A stretch of 64,000 nucleotides of DNA from Hoeflea phototrophica DFL-43 (GCF_000154705.2 NZ_CM002917.1:2188461-2252460), one strand, 5' to 3'. Shown: positions 1 to 9,581, counted from the stretch's first letter. Program-made: numbers and translations. The notes: generated by a model not told the origin, from the letters alone.

Positions 1-2
1 AT

Positions 3-290
3 TCCTGGCCCGTGGAGCAGGAACCGCCGCAGATCCTGGTGGTTTCCCCGCCGGCGCTGGTGGAAACCGCCGATCCCGATTTCGCAGCGATGTTCGAGGG
101 CGCTGTGCGCGAATCGGCGATGCTCGCCTCGTTCTATGCTGATCTCGCTGACGAGATGGGAGCAGGGTTCTTCGACGCCGGCTCGGTGGCGCAATGCACG
201 GCCATCGACGGGGTGCATCTTGATGCAACAAACACCCGCAACCTTGGACGCGGTCTTGCACCGGTGGTCAGGCTGTTGCTGGGACAATGA
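3..290 (+). CDS. SGNH/GDSL-type esterase, C-terminal part
   Basis: The reading frame is open from the first bases of the window and ends with TGA at 288-290, so only about the last 95 residues are present. Near the end is DGVHLD, which fits block V of SGNH/GDSL hydrolases, where the Asp and His complete the Ser-Asp-His triad. The following Leu/Gly-rich helix is the usual C-terminus of such lipolytic enzymes. The nucleophile block lies upstream of the window and cannot be checked. In rhizobial genomes an SGNH hydrolase often lies in the pyruvate dehydrogenase gene neighbourhood, consistent with lpdA and lipA downstream. Substrate unknown. Confidence 0.72.
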   Translation, partial: SWPVEQEPPQILVVSPPALVETADPDFAAMFEGAVRESAMLASFYADLADEMGAGFFDAGSVAQCTAIDGVHLDATNTRNLGRGLAPVVRLLLGQ

Positions 291-431
291 TGTCGAACAT
301 CGCGGAGGCAAGTCCAATCCTTTGCGAAATAACGACTTATACGGCTATGCGATTGATCAGGGTCAAGGAGGACAGATAGGCCGGGCGGCTAGAGTGCAAT
401 CATCTTGGTACCCCTTATGAGGAGATGATTG

Positions 432-668
432 ATGTCGCACACGCCCCATGAACTTGCGGAGGAATTCCCCGAACACGTCGCGAAGATGCACGAGCTGAAA
501 ACGAGCAATGCCCATTTTGCCAAGCTCTTCGATGCCTATCACGACATCAACCGGGCCGTTCACCGCGCCGAAACCAATATTGAGCCGACTGATGATTTCA
601 ACATGGAATCAATGCGCAAGGAGCGCCTGAAGCTCAAGGACGAAATCTACGGGATGCTGGCGGGATAA
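432..668 (+). CDS. YdcH/DUF465 family small protein
   Basis: A 78-residue, highly charged, helical protein beginning MSHTPHELAEEFPE. The pattern of H-x-L-x-x-E-F near the start and a basic Lys/Arg-rich helix ending in a short hydrophobic tail is that of the YdcH (DUF465) family of small predicted coiled-coil proteins of unknown function. The ATG at 432 is chosen over the in-frame TTG at 429 because GAGGAG at 419-424 lies seven bases upstream. It stands alone between the esterase and a GNAT gene in the same direction. Confidence 0.78.
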   Translation: MSHTPHELAEEFPEHVAKMHELKTSNAHFAKLFDAYHDINRAVHRAETNIEPTDDFNMESMRKERLKLKDEIYGMLAG

Positions 669-729
669 ACCGCTTCCGGCCTGCTCCCGCCAAACCGGCC
701 CGAAACGCCGGACCTAACAGGAGCAGGCC

Positions 730-1326
730 GTGCATATTCGCCCAGCCACACGTGCTGACAGCGCCGACATCGCCATACTCGACGACATTGCGTCATCGGG
801 ACTGGCCTCGCATGTGCTGGAATCGGGTGTGCGCGACGGCAAATATGATCGGCCGCTGGAATTCGGCCGTGACGGCTATGCCTTCATCGATGGACCATAT
901 TCCTGGAAGAATGTGCTGATTGCAGAAACCGCTGACGGCATTGCCGGCATGTCGCTCTCGTTTGAGCTGACCGGCGGCCTTGGCGATTCCGGTTTGCCTG
1001 ATCCCGTGCTGGAGCCGCTCGAAGGGCTTAAGGCACAGGCTGTCGGTACCCGGTTGATCGACAGCGTCGCCGTCTATACCCGCTTTCGCGGTCAGGGCAT
1101 CGGCCGGGCGCTGGTCGAGGCTGAGCTCGCCCGCGCAACCGGCCCGTCTTCGATTATGACAGACAGCGCAAATGCCCGCGCCTTGTCGCTCTATCAAAGC
1201 CTGGGCTTTGAAGAGCAGGCCCGCGCGCCACTTGTCGCTTTTTCACCAAACCAAACCGCCACACAATGGGTGCTGCTGACGCGGCCTGCAGTATATGTGT
1301 GTGGCGCGCCGGCATCCGCCCACTGA
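730..1326 (+). CDS. GNAT family N-acetyltransferase
   Basis: A 198-residue protein with the GNAT fold. It starts with the beta-1 pattern HIRPATRAD, has the acetyl-CoA pyrophosphate loop RFRGQGIGRAL at about residues 118-128 (the Q/R-x-x-G-x-G/A motif), and then the NARALSLYQSLGF helix at 148-160 that closes the cofactor site. The start is GTG at 730, supported by AGGAG at 719-723. It would transfer an acetyl group from acetyl-CoA to an amine; the acceptor cannot be told. The gene ends 12 bases before lpdA and may be cotranscribed with it. Confidence 0.84.
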   Translation: MHIRPATRADSADIAILDDIASSGLASHVLESGVRDGKYDRPLEFGRDGYAFIDGPYSWKNVLIAETADGIAGMSLSFELTGGLGDSGLPDPVLEPLEGLKAQAVGTRLIDSVAVYTRFRGQGIGRALVEAELARATGPSSIMTDSANARALSLYQSLGFEEQARAPLVAFSPNQTATQWVLLTRPAVYVCGAPASAH

Positions 1327-1338
1327 GGAGACTGTTCC

Positions 1339-2784
1339 ATGGCCAATAACTACGACGTCATCATCATCGGTTCGGGCCCCGGCGGCTACATCGCAGCCAT
1401 CCGCGCAGCTCAGCTGGGCCTGAAGACCGCCGTGGTCGAGCGCGAGCACCTGGCCGGCATCTGCTCCAACTGGGGCTGCATTCCAACCAAGGCGCTGCTG
1501 CGCTCTGCCGAGGTTCTCCATCTCTCCGAGCACGCCAAGAATTATGGTCTCAAGCTCGAAGGCACCGTGATCCCGGATCTTGAAGCCATCGTCAAGCGCT
1601 CGCGCGGCATCGCCGAGCGGATGAATGGCGGCGTCGGCTTCTTGATGAAAAAGAACAAGATCGATGTGATCTGGGGCGAGGCGAAACTCACCAAGCCTGG
1701 CGAGATCGTGGTCGGCAAGATGACCAAGAAGGTCGTCGAGCCGCAGGCCCCATTGCCCAAGAACACGCTGGGCGAGGGGACCTACACCGCAAAGCACATC
1801 ATCGTCGCCACCGGCGCGCGCCCACGCGCTTTGCCGGGCATCGAGCCCGACGGCAAGCTGATCTGGACCTATTTCGAGGCCATGAAGCCAGAGAAGATGC
1901 CAAAGTCGCTTCTGGTCATGGGCTCCGGCGCCATCGGCATCGAGTTCGCATCGTTCTACCGCACCATGGGTGTGGATGTGACCGTGGTCGAAGTGATGAA
2001 AACCGTCATGCCGGTCGAGGATGCCGAAATCTCGGCCTTCGCCAAGAAGCAGTTCGACAAGCAGGGCATGAAGATTCTGCTCGAGGCCAAGGTCACCAAG
2101 GTTGAGAAGAGCGCCGATTCCGTCACCGCTCATGTCGAGCTCAAGGATGGCAAGATCGAGAAGATCACCGCCGACCGGATGATTTCCGCTGTCGGTGTGC
2201 AGGGCAACATCGAGAATCTTGGTCTTGAAACCTTGGGCGTGAAAACCGAGCGTGGCTGCATCGTCATCGATGGTTACGGCAAGACCAATGTTCCTGGCAT
2301 TTACGCCATTGGCGACGTCGCCGGCCCACCGATGCTTGCTCATAAAGCCGAGCACGAAGCTGTCATCTGCATTGAAAAGATCGCAGGCCTGCCCAATGTC
2401 CATCCTATGGACAAGCTAAAGATCCCAGGCTGCACCTACTGCAATCCGCAGGTTGCTTCCGTTGGCCTGACCGAAGCCAAGGCCAAGGAGCAGGGCCTTG
2501 ACATCCGTGTCGGCCGTTTCCCCTTTGTCGCCAACGGCAAGGCGATTGCGCTTGGCGAAGATCAGGGCATGGTCAAGACCATCTTCGATAAAAAGACCGG
2601 CGAGCTTCTCGGTGCCCATCTTGTCGGCGCGGAAGTCACGGAGCTGATCCAGGGCTTCGTCGTGGCGATGAACCTGGAGACCACCGAAGAAGATCTGATG
2701 CACACCATCTTCCCGCATCCGACGATTTCGGAAACTCTCAAGGAGAGTGTACTTGATGCCTATGGACGGGCGCTGAACGCGTGA
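1339..2784 (+). CDS. lpdA: Dihydrolipoyl dehydrogenase (E3)
   Basis: A 481-residue FAD-dependent disulfide oxidoreductase that reoxidises dihydrolipoamide of 2-oxoacid dehydrogenase complexes with NAD+. Visible are the FAD loop GSGPGG (11-16), the redox-active disulfide C42-SNWG-C47 followed by IPTK, a second Rossmann loop GSGAIG near residue 195 for NAD, and the C-terminal H460-P-T-I-S-E465 with the catalytic His and Glu. A Trp inside the disulfide loop differs from the common CLNVGC form. GAGGAG lies just upstream of the ATG. With lipA downstream and the esterase upstream, this is most likely the E3 of the pyruvate dehydrogenase locus. Confidence 0.96.
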   Translation: MANNYDVIIIGSGPGGYIAAIRAAQLGLKTAVVEREHLAGICSNWGCIPTKALLRSAEVLHLSEHAKNYGLKLEGTVIPDLEAIVKRSRGIAERMNGGVGFLMKKNKIDVIWGEAKLTKPGEIVVGKMTKKVVEPQAPLPKNTLGEGTYTAKHIIVATGARPRALPGIEPDGKLIWTYFEAMKPEKMPKSLLVMGSGAIGIEFASFYRTMGVDVTVVEVMKTVMPVEDAEISAFAKKQFDKQGMKILLEAKVTKVEKSADSVTAHVELKDGKIEKITADRMISAVGVQGNIENLGLETLGVKTERGCIVIDGYGKTNVPGIYAIGDVAGPPMLAHKAEHEAVICIEKIAGLPNVHPMDKLKIPGCTYCNPQVASVGLTEAKAKEQGLDIRVGRFPFVANGKAIALGEDQGMVKTIFDKKTGELLGAHLVGAEVTELIQGFVVAMNLETTEEDLMHTIFPHPTISETLKESVLDAYGRALNA

Positions 2785-3026
2785 CCTCCTTTGTGCCGCG
2801 CGTGGTTCTTGTCTCGATGCTGAGCGGTGCAGTTGTCGGCGCGCTTGGCGGTTGGGCAGCATTTGTGGGCCGCGGCGCGGTTGAACTGGGCGCGGTCCGG
2901 CTTGAAGGAGTGTCCGGAATTCTTGCGGTTTCGGCGATCTTCGCATTGATGGGCCTGATGCTCGGCCTTATCTTGCTGTTGATCATGCGAACACTCGCGA
3001 GTGCCGCGGAACAGGACAACAGCTGA
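2781..3026 (+). CDS. Small two-helix membrane protein, unknown function
   Basis: An 81-residue protein with two hydrophobic segments (about residues 5-28 and 45-70) joined by a polar loop, ending in a short acidic tail. I do not recognise a family. The GTG start at 2781 overlaps the lpdA stop (GTGA), and its own TGA overlaps the ATG of the next small membrane gene (ATGA), so translation is probably coupled along lpdA and the two small genes. The overlaps on both sides support it being a real gene. Confidence 0.62.
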   Translation: MTSFVPRVVLVSMLSGAVVGALGGWAAFVGRGAVELGAVRLEGVSGILAVSAIFALMGLMLGLILLLIMRTLASAAEQDNS

Positions 3027-3304
3027 TGATGGAAACGCAGATGGGATTCATGGCAATGCCCGGCGTTGGCTTTTTCGGGCTTCTGCTGATCGGCATCATT
3101 GCCGGCTATGTCGCCGAAAGGGCCATGAAGCGCGACCACGGTCTGCTGACCAACATGATTGTTGGCATCGCGGGATCATTTGTCGGAGGCGCTCTCGCAG
3201 GCGTGCTCAACATAAACTACTACGGATTCGCAGGAAATCTGGTCGTCGCCGTTGTTGGTGCGATCCTGATCCTATGGATTTTCAGCCGTTCGAAGCGCGG
3301 TTGA
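3026..3304 (+). CDS. GlsB/YeaQ/YmgE-type small membrane protein
   Basis: A 92-residue membrane protein with three hydrophobic stretches. Its layout, a first helix ending in GIIAGYVAERAMK, then a Gly-rich helix IVGIAGSFVGGALAG and a final helix AVVGAILILWIF followed by a basic tail, matches the GlsB/YeaQ/YmgE (transglycosylase-associated) family linked to envelope stress. No catalytic role is known for the family. Translation probably couples to the gene before it through the ATGA overlap at 3023-3026; lipA starts 33 bases downstream. Confidence 0.74.
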   Translation: MMETQMGFMAMPGVGFFGLLLIGIIAGYVAERAMKRDHGLLTNMIVGIAGSFVGGALAGVLNINYYGFAGNLVVAVVGAILILWIFSRSKRG

Positions 3305-3337
3305 TCTGCGCTGGAAAACCAAAAAGGGACCTTTGAA

Positions 3338-4330
3338 ATGGTCACGATCCTCGACACCACTGCACCTGGGCCTGCGAAGGCTGAGGCCAAGCGCGTCCGC
3401 CATCCGGAAAAGCAGAAGCGGCCAGACACCGAGGTGAAGCGCAAGCCCGAGTGGATCCGCGTCAAGGCACCCAATTCCAAGGGCTATCAGGAAACCCGCT
3501 CGATCGTGAAGGAGAACAATCTCGTCACGGTCTGCGAGGAGGCCGGTTGCCCCAATATCGGCGAGTGCTGGGACAAGAAGCACGCTACCTTCATGATCAT
3601 GGGTGAGATCTGCACCCGCGCTTGCGCCTTTTGCAACGTCATCACCGGCAAGCCCAACGCGCTGGATATGAACGAGCCCTACAATGTCGCCAAGGCGGTC
3701 AAGCAGATGGGCCTGCAGCACGTGGTCATCACCTCGGTCGACCGCGATGATCTCGACGACGGCGGCGCCGAGCATTTCGAGAAGGTGATCCGCTCGATCC
3801 GCGCCGCTTCTCCGGGCACAACGATTGAAATCCTGACGCCGGATTTCCTGCGCAAGCCCGGCGCGCTTGAGCGTGTTGTCGCCGCCAAGCCCGACGTCTT
3901 CAACCACAATCTCGAAACCGTGCCCGGCAATTATCTCACCGTGCGTCCCGGCGCGCGCTATTTCCACTCGCTAAGGCTGTTGCAGCGGGTCAAGGAACTT
4001 GATCCGTCCATGTTCACCAAATCGGGCATCATGGTGGGTCTGGGCGAAGAGCGCAACGAAGTGCTGCAATTGATGGACGATCTGCGCTCGGCCGACGTCG
4101 ATTTCATGACCATCGGTCAGTATCTCCAGCCGACCCGAAAGCACCATGAGGTGATGAAATTCGTCACACCGGACGAGTTCAAGAGCTACGAGAAGATTGC
4201 CTACACCAAGGGCTTCCTGATGGTCTCGTCCAGCCCGCTGACACGCTCGTCGCACCACGCCGGTGATGATTTCGCCCGGCTCAAGGCCAACCGGGACGCC
4301 AGAGCGGCGGCTACAGTTTCCAAAAACTGA
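3338..4330 (+). CDS. lipA: Lipoyl synthase
   Basis: A 330-residue radical SAM enzyme that inserts two sulfurs into octanoyl groups on E2 and GcvH proteins. Both iron-sulfur sites are visible: the auxiliary cluster motif C66-x4-C71-x5-C77, and the radical SAM motif C92-TRA-C96-AF-C99. The C-terminal [15 protein letters not shown] carries the Arg-Ser-Ser that contacts the auxiliary cluster. A GGGAC sequence near 3328 is a plausible ribosome site for the ATG. Its place directly after lpdA suits its role in making lipoate for the same complexes. Confidence 0.97.
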   Translation: MVTILDTTAPGPAKAEAKRVRHPEKQKRPDTEVKRKPEWIRVKAPNSKGYQETRSIVKENNLVTVCEEAGCPNIGECWDKKHATFMIMGEICTRACAFCNVITGKPNALDMNEPYNVAKAVKQMGLQHVVITSVDRDDLDDGGAEHFEKVIRSIRAASPGTTIEILTPDFLRKPGALERVVAAKPDVFNHNLETVPGNYLTVRPGARYFHSLRLLQRVKELDPSMFTKSGIMVGLGEERNEVLQLMDDLRSADVDFMTIGQYLQPTRKHHEVMKFVTPDEFKSYEKIAYTKGFLMVSSSPLTRSSHHAGDDFARLKANRDARAAATVSKN

Positions 4331-4334
4331 TACC

Positions 4335-4796
4335 ATGCCTCAATACGAAACCACCCGCACCGTTCCGCATTCGCCGCGCCAGATGTTTGATCTGGTCGCC
4401 GATGTCGAGCGCTATCCGGAATTCCTGCCGCTGTGCGAAGCGCTGAGCGTGCGTTCGAGCAAGGAACGTGACGGAAAGACCCTGCTGGTTGCCGACATGA
4501 CCGTGGGCTACAAGGCGATCCGTGAGACGTTTACCAGCCAGGTTCTGCTGAAGGCCGATGATCTTGCCATCGATGTGAAATATCTCGATGGACCATTCCG
4601 CTATCTCGACAACAGATGGACATTCGAGCCCAAAGGCGAAAGCGGTTGCGAAGTTCGCTTCTTCATCGATTACGAATTCAAGAGCCGGGTCCTTGGCGTG
4701 CTTATGGGAACAATGTTCGATCGTGCATTCCGCATGTTCGCCGAAGCATTTGAACAGCGCGCCGTGAAGATCTATGGGAGTGTACCCGTTTCATGA
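4335..4796 (+). CDS. RatA/COQ10 family START-like protein
   Basis: A 153-residue protein beginning MPQYETTRTVPHSPRQMFDL. The pattern of the first strand, V-x-x-x-P-x-x-x-M-F-D-L-V-A-D-V-E-x-Y-P-E-F-L-P, is diagnostic of the COQ10/RatA branch of the START-like lipid-binding fold. Homologues bind ubiquinone and are needed for efficient respiration; the E. coli member is also described as a ribosome-association toxin. The ATG at 4335 follows the lipA stop by four bases. The lipA-COQ10-like pairing is common in rhizobia. Confidence 0.88.
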   Translation: MPQYETTRTVPHSPRQMFDLVADVERYPEFLPLCEALSVRSSKERDGKTLLVADMTVGYKAIRETFTSQVLLKADDLAIDVKYLDGPFRYLDNRWTFEPKGESGCEVRFFIDYEFKSRVLGVLMGTMFDRAFRMFAEAFEQRAVKIYGSVPVS

Positions 4797-4891
4797 TGCA
4801 GTCGGCTGGCAGTTGATCCGCATCGTTTGCATTTGAGAATATCCTGCCGCTTTCTTCCGGCATTTTAGGCACAGCAACAGATTGGCCCCTG

Positions 4892-5488
4892 ATGAACAGA
4901 CTGATTTCGTTTCACGATCTGCAGGGTCTGGTCTTTGGCGTCTTGATGACCAGCCTCGGGGTTGTGTTCCTGAAGGCGGTGGGGCTGGTGACAGGTCAAA
5001 CAGCGGGTCTGGCATTGCTGTTGTCCTATCTGCTGCCCTTTGGCTTCGGGCCAGTGTTCTTTGCGGTCAGCATCCCTTTCATGTTCCTCGCCTGGCTCAA
5101 GCGTGGAACTGATTTCACCATCAAGACTCTGTGCGCTGTAGCCGGCATCTCATTTGTCGTGCCAATGCTCGCGGCCCATATTGTGATTGAGAGCATCCCG
5201 CCCTTGCTGGCGGCGATATTGGCCGGCGCTTGCAGCGGAGTAGGGCTGATCGCGCTGTTTCGCCACAATGCATCTGCGGGTGGGCTGGGAATCCTTGCGC
5301 TCATCATTGAGCGGAAAACTGGCTTCAAGACCGGTTGGTTTCAATTGTGTTTTGATGCCTGCGTCTTCCTGGTGGCCAGCCTGGTGCTCGAACCAATGCA
5401 ATTGCTCTATTCGCTTGTCGGTGCTGTTGTTCTTAACCTGATCATCGCCTGGAATTTCACAATTGATCAAACCCGGAATTCAGACTGA
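4892..5488 (+). CDS. YitT family membrane protein
   Basis: A 198-residue polytopic membrane protein with about five hydrophobic helices. The first helix FGVLMTSLGVVFLKAVGLVTGQTAGLALLLSY and the central helix with a Ser-Ala-Gly-Gly turn resemble the YitT/DUF161 group of unknown transport function. It ends on the coding strand nine bases inside the convergent cinA gene, so the two tails overlap. A 95-base gap separates it from the preceding gene; no clear promoter was identified in it. Confidence 0.76.
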   Translation: MNRLISFHDLQGLVFGVLMTSLGVVFLKAVGLVTGQTAGLALLLSYLLPFGFGPVFFAVSIPFMFLAWLKRGTDFTIKTLCAVAGISFVVPMLAAHIVIESIPPLLAAILAGACSGVGLIALFRHNASAGGLGILALIIERKTGFKTGWFQLCFDACVFLVASLVLEPMQLLYSLVGAVVLNLIIAWNFTIDQTRNSD

Positions 5489-6013
5489 TCGTTCATCAAG
5501 CCTTGCAACAAGTGCTTCAAGTGCCGCACGTACGGTCGCTGCCCGGATGATATCCCGGCTCCAGGACGGATCCCATCGCAACTCGACGACACCTGTCAGG
5601 TCTCCAGGGCCTGACAATCCCATCCAGACAAGTCCGACGGGTTTTTGCTCAGACCCGCCGCCGGGCCCTGCCACGCCGGTCACCGAAACCGCAAAGTCGG
5701 CCCGCGAACGCCGCCGCGCACCGAGCACCATCTCCGTCGCCACTTGGGGGGATACCGCACCAAAAGCCTCAAGCGTGGCGGCTTTGACGTCGAGCATGTC
5801 CTGCTTCGCCTCATTGGAATAGGTCACAAAACCACGGTCGAACACCGTAGACGATCCGGAGATGTCCGTGATCGCCCCGGCAATTAGCCCTCCGGTGCAC
5901 GATTCCGCTGTGGCGATCATCGCGCCATGCTCGGAGAATTTCTCGACAATCTCACTTGCGCGAGCGCGGCAATCGGCCTGTATCTGATCTAGCATTTTTG
6001 CTTCGTCCATCAT
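5480..6013 (-). CDS. CinA C-terminal domain protein (nicotinamide-nucleotide amidohydrolase)
   Basis: A 177-residue stand-alone CinA C-terminal domain. Family motifs are [17 protein letters not shown] near residues 34-50, FVTYSNEAK, and [20 protein letters not shown]. Single-domain members such as PncC deamidate nicotinamide mononucleotide to nicotinate mononucleotide in NAD recycling. Its ATG at 6011-6013 overlaps the ispDF stop (ATGA), so it is translated as the last gene of the ispDF unit. An N-terminal molybdopterin-binding domain, present in full-length CinA, is absent, which is normal in this order. Confidence 0.9.
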   Translation of the reverse strand: MMDEAKMLDQIQADCRARASEIVEKFSEHGAMIATAESCTGGLIAGAITDISGSSTVFDRGFVTYSNEAKQDMLDVKAATLEAFGAVSPQVATEMVLGARRRSRADFAVSVTGVAGPGGGSEQKPVGLVWMGLSGPGDLTGVVELRWDPSWSRDIIRAATVRAALEALVARLDERSV

Positions 6014-7224
6014 GTGCCCCGATAAACCACGGTTGCAGTGGCTATGGCCGCGATACCTTCGCGGCGGCCGACAAATCCGATGGTTTCATTGGTGGTGGCT
6101 TTTACCGAACAACGATCGACAGCAATTTCCAGCATGCGCGCCAGATTTTCCCGCATGGCCTCGCGATGCGGACCGATCTTGGGTGCTTCAGCGATCAAAG
6201 TGACGTCAGCATTCATGATCACGCCACCGGCCTCGCGCACGATCTTTGCAGCATGTGCCAGAAAAATCTCGGAGGCTGCCCCGCGCCATTGCGGATCCGA
6301 TGGCGGGAAGTGATCGCCGATATCGCCCGCACCGCAAGTGGCGAGCAGCGCATCGGTGAGCGCGTGCAGCGCCACATCGGCGTCGGAATGGCCATCAAGC
6401 CGCTGGTCATGGGGGATCTCGATGCCGCAGAGGGCAACATGGTCGCCCGGGACCAGCTTGTGGACATCATAGCCATTTCCCGTCCTGACATCAGGCAGGG
6501 GTGTTTCGGAAGGCAACGTATTGAAAAGCCGCTCGTCGGCCATGGTGATATCCTCGGCGGTGGTGAGTTTGGTGTTCAGCGGACTGCCCAGCGTAATCCG
6601 GACTTCGATCCCGGCCCATTCCGCAATGGCGCAATCATCGGTGAATTCGGTATCGGCATCCGTTGCGGCCTGTTCATGTGCTGTCAGAATGGCACGGTAG
6701 TCGAAACCTTGCGGGGTTTGCGCTCCGAACAGACCGGCACGGGACACAGTGTCAACGACAGTGCCGGTGGAGTCGCTGCGTTTGAGCGTGTCAGCCACCG
6801 CGACGGCCGGCAGTGCGGCCTGATTTCCGGTGCCAAGTGCTTTCACGACACCACCAATGACTGTGTCGGTCACAAATGGCCGGACTGCGTCATGAATGAG
6901 CACATGCCGGGGCGGTGAAGCTGCAAGTGCTTTCAGCCCCGCGCGAACCGATGCCTGGCGGCTGGCGCCACCGATGACGCTGCGCACCCGATCGAGCCCT
7001 ACCATTCCCGCGGTTGCTTTGGCGAAGAGGCCCTGATCGTCGGAATGGATGACCACAATGATGCCGCCACAGGCGGGATGCGCCAGGAACCGCGAAAGAG
7101 TCCAGGTGATCACAGGCTTGCCGCCGATCAGCCGGTATTGCTTTGGGCCGTTATGTGGTTCGCCAGCCCGTTCGCCGCGACCTGCGGCGACCATCACCAA
7201 GGAAAAACGTTCGCTGTCACTCAT
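6010..7224 (-). CDS. ispDF: Bifunctional IspD/IspF of the MEP pathway
   Basis: A fusion of 2-C-methyl-D-erythritol 4-phosphate cytidylyltransferase (IspD) and MECDP synthase (IspF), together making steps of isoprenoid precursor synthesis. The IspD half begins [14 protein letters not shown], the CTP-binding loop, with HDAVRPFV later. The IspF half has [11 protein letters not shown] and DGHSDADV, whose Asp and His bind the metal, and ends [17 protein letters not shown] place the start at the ATG at 7224 because this puts the nucleotide loop seven residues in, as in homologues, and gives 404 residues. The frame is open further upstream to 7308 and an earlier start cannot be excluded. Confidence 0.94.
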   Translation of the reverse strand: MSDSERFSLVMVAAGRGERAGEPHNGPKQYRLIGGKPVITWTLSRFLAHPACGGIIVVIHSDDQGLFAKATAGMVGLDRVRSVIGGASRQASVRAGLKALAASPPRHVLIHDAVRPFVTDTVIGGVVKALGTGNQAALPAVAVADTLKRSDSTGTVVDTVSRAGLFGAQTPQGFDYRAILTAHEQAATDADTEFTDDCAIAEWAGIEVRITLGSPLNTKLTTAEDITMADERLFNTLPSETPLPDVRTGNGYDVHKLVPGDHVALCGIEIPHDQRLDGHSDADVALHALTDALLATCGAGDIGDHFPPSDPQWRGAASEIFLAHAAKIVREAGGVIMNADVTLIAEAPKIGPHREAMRENLARMLEIAVDRCSVKATTNETIGFVGRREGIAAIATATVVYRGT

Positions 7225-7326
7225 TCCTGCACTGGTCCCCCCGGAGGTATCAATCCCGTGTTTAGGGGTTGCGCCGCCGGGAAAAAAGCTCTTTTGCATT
7301 TTTCTCATCGTTCAGGCGGATTCAGC

Positions 7327-7343
7327 TTGGCATTTGGTTCGCA
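7327..7343 (+). promoter_or_regulatory. Possible sigma-54-type promoter upstream of dusB-ntrBC
   Basis: The sequence TTGGCATTTGGTTCGCA has GG and GC ten bases apart, the core spacing of -24/-12 promoters, but departs from the consensus at two bases. It lies 43 bases before dusB. Such a match may arise by chance; it is noted mainly because the operon encodes the sigma-54 activator NtrC. Confidence 0.22.
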
Positions 7344-7373
7344 GATGTCTAAAAAAAGGGCAACCAGAAGAGT

Positions 7374-7390
7374 TGCACTCAAAGAATGCA
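7374..7390 (+). promoter_or_regulatory. Candidate NtrC-binding palindrome over the dusB start
   Basis: TGCACT, five bases, AATGCA reproduces the 17-base layout of the NtrC box (TGCACY-N5-GGTGCA) with mismatches only in the two inner bases of the right half. It covers the dusB ATG at 7386. In rhizobia the dusB(nifR3)-ntrBC operon is known to be repressed by NtrC, so binding here would fit autorepression. Confidence 0.38.
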
Positions 7391-8414
7391 AATTAACACT
7401 GATACAGTCAGCCAGCCTCTGGCGATCGGCCCGGTTCGTGCCCGCAACCGAGTTTTTCTTGCGCCTCTGTCCGGGATCTCAGATTTGCCTTTCCGGCAAT
7501 TGGCTTGGCGCTATGGTGCTGGGCTTGTCGTCACCGAGATGGTTGCGAGCCGCGAACTGGTGACAGAACGCCGCGAATCGCAAGTGCGTCTGCGCGGCGA
7601 CGGCATCAATCCGCATGTTGTCCAGTTGGCCGGCCGCGAGGCGGATTGGATGGCGAAGGCTGCCAGAATCGCCGAGGGCGAGGGCGCAGCCATGATCGAC
7701 ATCAACATGGGATGCCCTGCCAAAAAAGTCACCGGAGGCTACTCGGGGTCCGCGCTGATGCGCGATCCCGACCATGCGCTTGAACTGATCGAAGCCACCG
7801 TCAAGGCCGTCTCTGTTCCGGTCACATTGAAAATGCGGCTTGGCTGGGACCACGACAACATCAATGCGCCGTTGATTGCTGCACGCGCGGAAGCCGCCGG
7901 TATCCAGATGATCACAATTCACGGCCGTACGCGGATGCAGTTCTATGAGGGCTCTGCCGATTGGGTGGCGATAGCGAAGGTCCGCGAAGCTGTCAGCGTG
8001 CCTCTGGTGGCCAATGGCGACGTGGCTTCGCGCGCCGACATCGAGGCTTGTCTCAAACACTCTGGCGCGGACGCGGTCATGATCGGACGCGCCTCGCGTG
8101 GCCGGCCCTGGATCTGCGGCGACCTTGCGGAATCCGACAAGGCTCCGGCGCCCGGATCGCAACAGCGTGCCATTGCTGTCGAACACTACTGGATGATGAT
8201 CGAACATTACGGCGAGGATGTCGGTGTCCGCCATGCGCGCAAGCACATCGGTTGGTACCTTGATACGCTCGCACCGCTTGCGCCTGATGGCCTCAAGACG
8301 GCCATGATGGCATCGCGCAAGGCCGATGAAGTCGCCACCATGTTTGCCGAAGCACTCGAGACCGGGGCGCGGCCCGAAACAGGTCCGGGATCGGAAATGG
8401 AGGCCGCAGCATGA
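7386..8414 (+). CDS. dusB: tRNA-dihydrouridine synthase B (NifR3)
   Basis: A 342-residue FMN-dependent enzyme that reduces uridines in the tRNA D-loop. Motifs include the N-terminal FMN barrel strand [15 protein letters not shown], the catalytic Cys in DINMGC110[16 protein letters not shown] and the phosphate-binding [12 protein letters not shown]. It is the first gene of the nifR3-ntrBC operon and its stop overlaps the ntrB ATG. It diverges from ispDF across about 160 bases, which hold the NtrC-like box and sigma-54-like sequence. Confidence 0.95.
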   Translation: MQINTDTVSQPLAIGPVRARNRVFLAPLSGISDLPFRQLAWRYGAGLVVTEMVASRELVTERRESQVRLRGDGINPHVVQLAGREADWMAKAARIAEGEGAAMIDINMGCPAKKVTGGYSGSALMRDPDHALELIEATVKAVSVPVTLKMRLGWDHDNINAPLIAARAEAAGIQMITIHGRTRMQFYEGSADWVAIAKVREAVSVPLVANGDVASRADIEACLKHSGADAVMIGRASRGRPWICGDLAESDKAPAPGSQQRAIAVEHYWMMIEHYGEDVGVRHARKHIGWYLDTLAPLAPDGLKTAMMASRKADEVATMFAEALETGARPETGPGSEMEAAA

Positions 8415-9568
8415 GTGATCGAAAGACAGAGGATGCAATTGCACCCGGCGCAATCGACACATCCAGCATGGTGCTCAACGCAATACAGCACCCGGTCATA
8501 ATGGTTGATGCACAGGGTCATGTCTGTTTTGCAAACTGGGAAGCGGAATCCTTCTTCGCTGCCAGCGCCTCGCATCTCAGTCGTCACAACCTCGACAATT
8601 TCATCCCCTTTGGAAGCCCGCTGCTCGAGTTGATCGAGCAGGTTCGTGAACGCCGTGCAGCTGTTAACGAATACCGTGTGGATCTCAGTTCCCCACGGCT
8701 CGGCAGTGACAAGCTGGTCGATCTCTATGTGGCGCCGGTGGCAGGCCTGCCCGACAATGTGGTTGTGGTGTTCCAGGAACGCTCGATGGCCGACAAGATC
8801 GACCGGCAGCTCACCCATCGCGCCGCGGCACGTTCGGTAACCGGTCTGGCGTCGATGCTGGCCCACGAGATCAAGAACCCGCTTTCGGGCATCCGCGGTG
8901 CGGCTCAGCTGCTCGAAATGTCTGTTGGTGACGAAGACCGCGCGCTCACCCGGCTGATCCGGGATGAAACCGATCGGATCGTTTCGCTGGTTGATCGAAT
9001 GGAGATCTTTTCCGATGAACGGCCTGTCGACCGTGAGCCGGTCAACATCCATTCGGTGCTTGACCACGTCAAGGCTGTGGCAAAGGCCGGTTTCGCGCGC
9101 AACATCCGCTTCATTGAGCTTTATGATCCGTCCCTGCCGCCGGTCTATGCGAACCGGGACCAACTTGTGCAGGTGTTCTTGAACCTGGTCAAGAACGCAG
9201 CGGAGGCGGTGGGCGAAGTTGCTGACCCCGAAATTGTGCTAACCACGGCATACCGGCCGGGCATCAAGCTTTCGGTCGCAGGGACCCGCGAAAAAGTCTC
9301 TCTGCCGCTCGAGTTCTGTGTTCAGGACAACGGGCCGGGGGTGCCATCGGACCTGCTGCCGCATCTATTCGACCCTTTCATTACAACCAAGACCAACGGT
9401 TCTGGTCTGGGCCTCGCTCTGGTCGCCAAGATCGTCGGCGGGCATGGCGGCATTGTCGAATGCGACAGCCAGACCCGCAAAACCACATTCCGTATTCTGA
9501 TGCCCGCATCACGTGACGCCCGGCCGGTTGAGCCGTTGCCGCCGCCAGGCGCCGTGGCGACCGAGTAA
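8411..9568 (+). CDS. ntrB: Nitrogen regulation sensor histidine kinase NtrB
   Basis: A 385-residue cytoplasmic two-component kinase that phosphorylates or dephosphorylates NtrC according to nitrogen status signalled by PII proteins. An N-terminal PAS domain (about residues 20-130) is followed by the dimerisation/phosphoacceptor helix [18 protein letters not shown] with His152, then the N-box [15 protein letters not shown] and [12 protein letters not shown] of the ATPase domain. No membrane segment is present, as expected. It overlaps dusB by four bases (ATGA) and is followed by ntrC after 13 bases. Confidence 0.95.
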   Translation: MSDRKTEDAIAPGAIDTSSMVLNAIQHPVIMVDAQGHVCFANWEAESFFAASASHLSRHNLDNFIPFGSPLLELIEQVRERRAAVNEYRVDLSSPRLGSDKLVDLYVAPVAGLPDNVVVVFQERSMADKIDRQLTHRAAARSVTGLASMLAHEIKNPLSGIRGAAQLLEMSVGDEDRALTRLIRDETDRIVSLVDRMEIFSDERPVDREPVNIHSVLDHVKAVAKAGFARNIRFIELYDPSLPPVYANRDQLVQVFLNLVKNAAEAVGEVADPEIVLTTAYRPGIKLSVAGTREKVSLPLEFCVQDNGPGVPSDLLPHLFDPFITTKTNGSGLGLALVAKIVGGHGGIVECDSQTRKTTFRILMPASRDARPVEPLPPPGAVATE

Positions 9569-9581
9569 AAGGACAAATATC

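Noticed and set aside
1243..2403. A 386-codon minus-strand frame opposite lpdA.
   Set aside because: Codon-bias shadow of lpdA; no family features.
5956..6918. A 320-codon plus-strand frame opposite ispDF.
   Set aside because: Shadow of a well-supported bifunctional enzyme; composition is low in hydrophobic core and has no motif.
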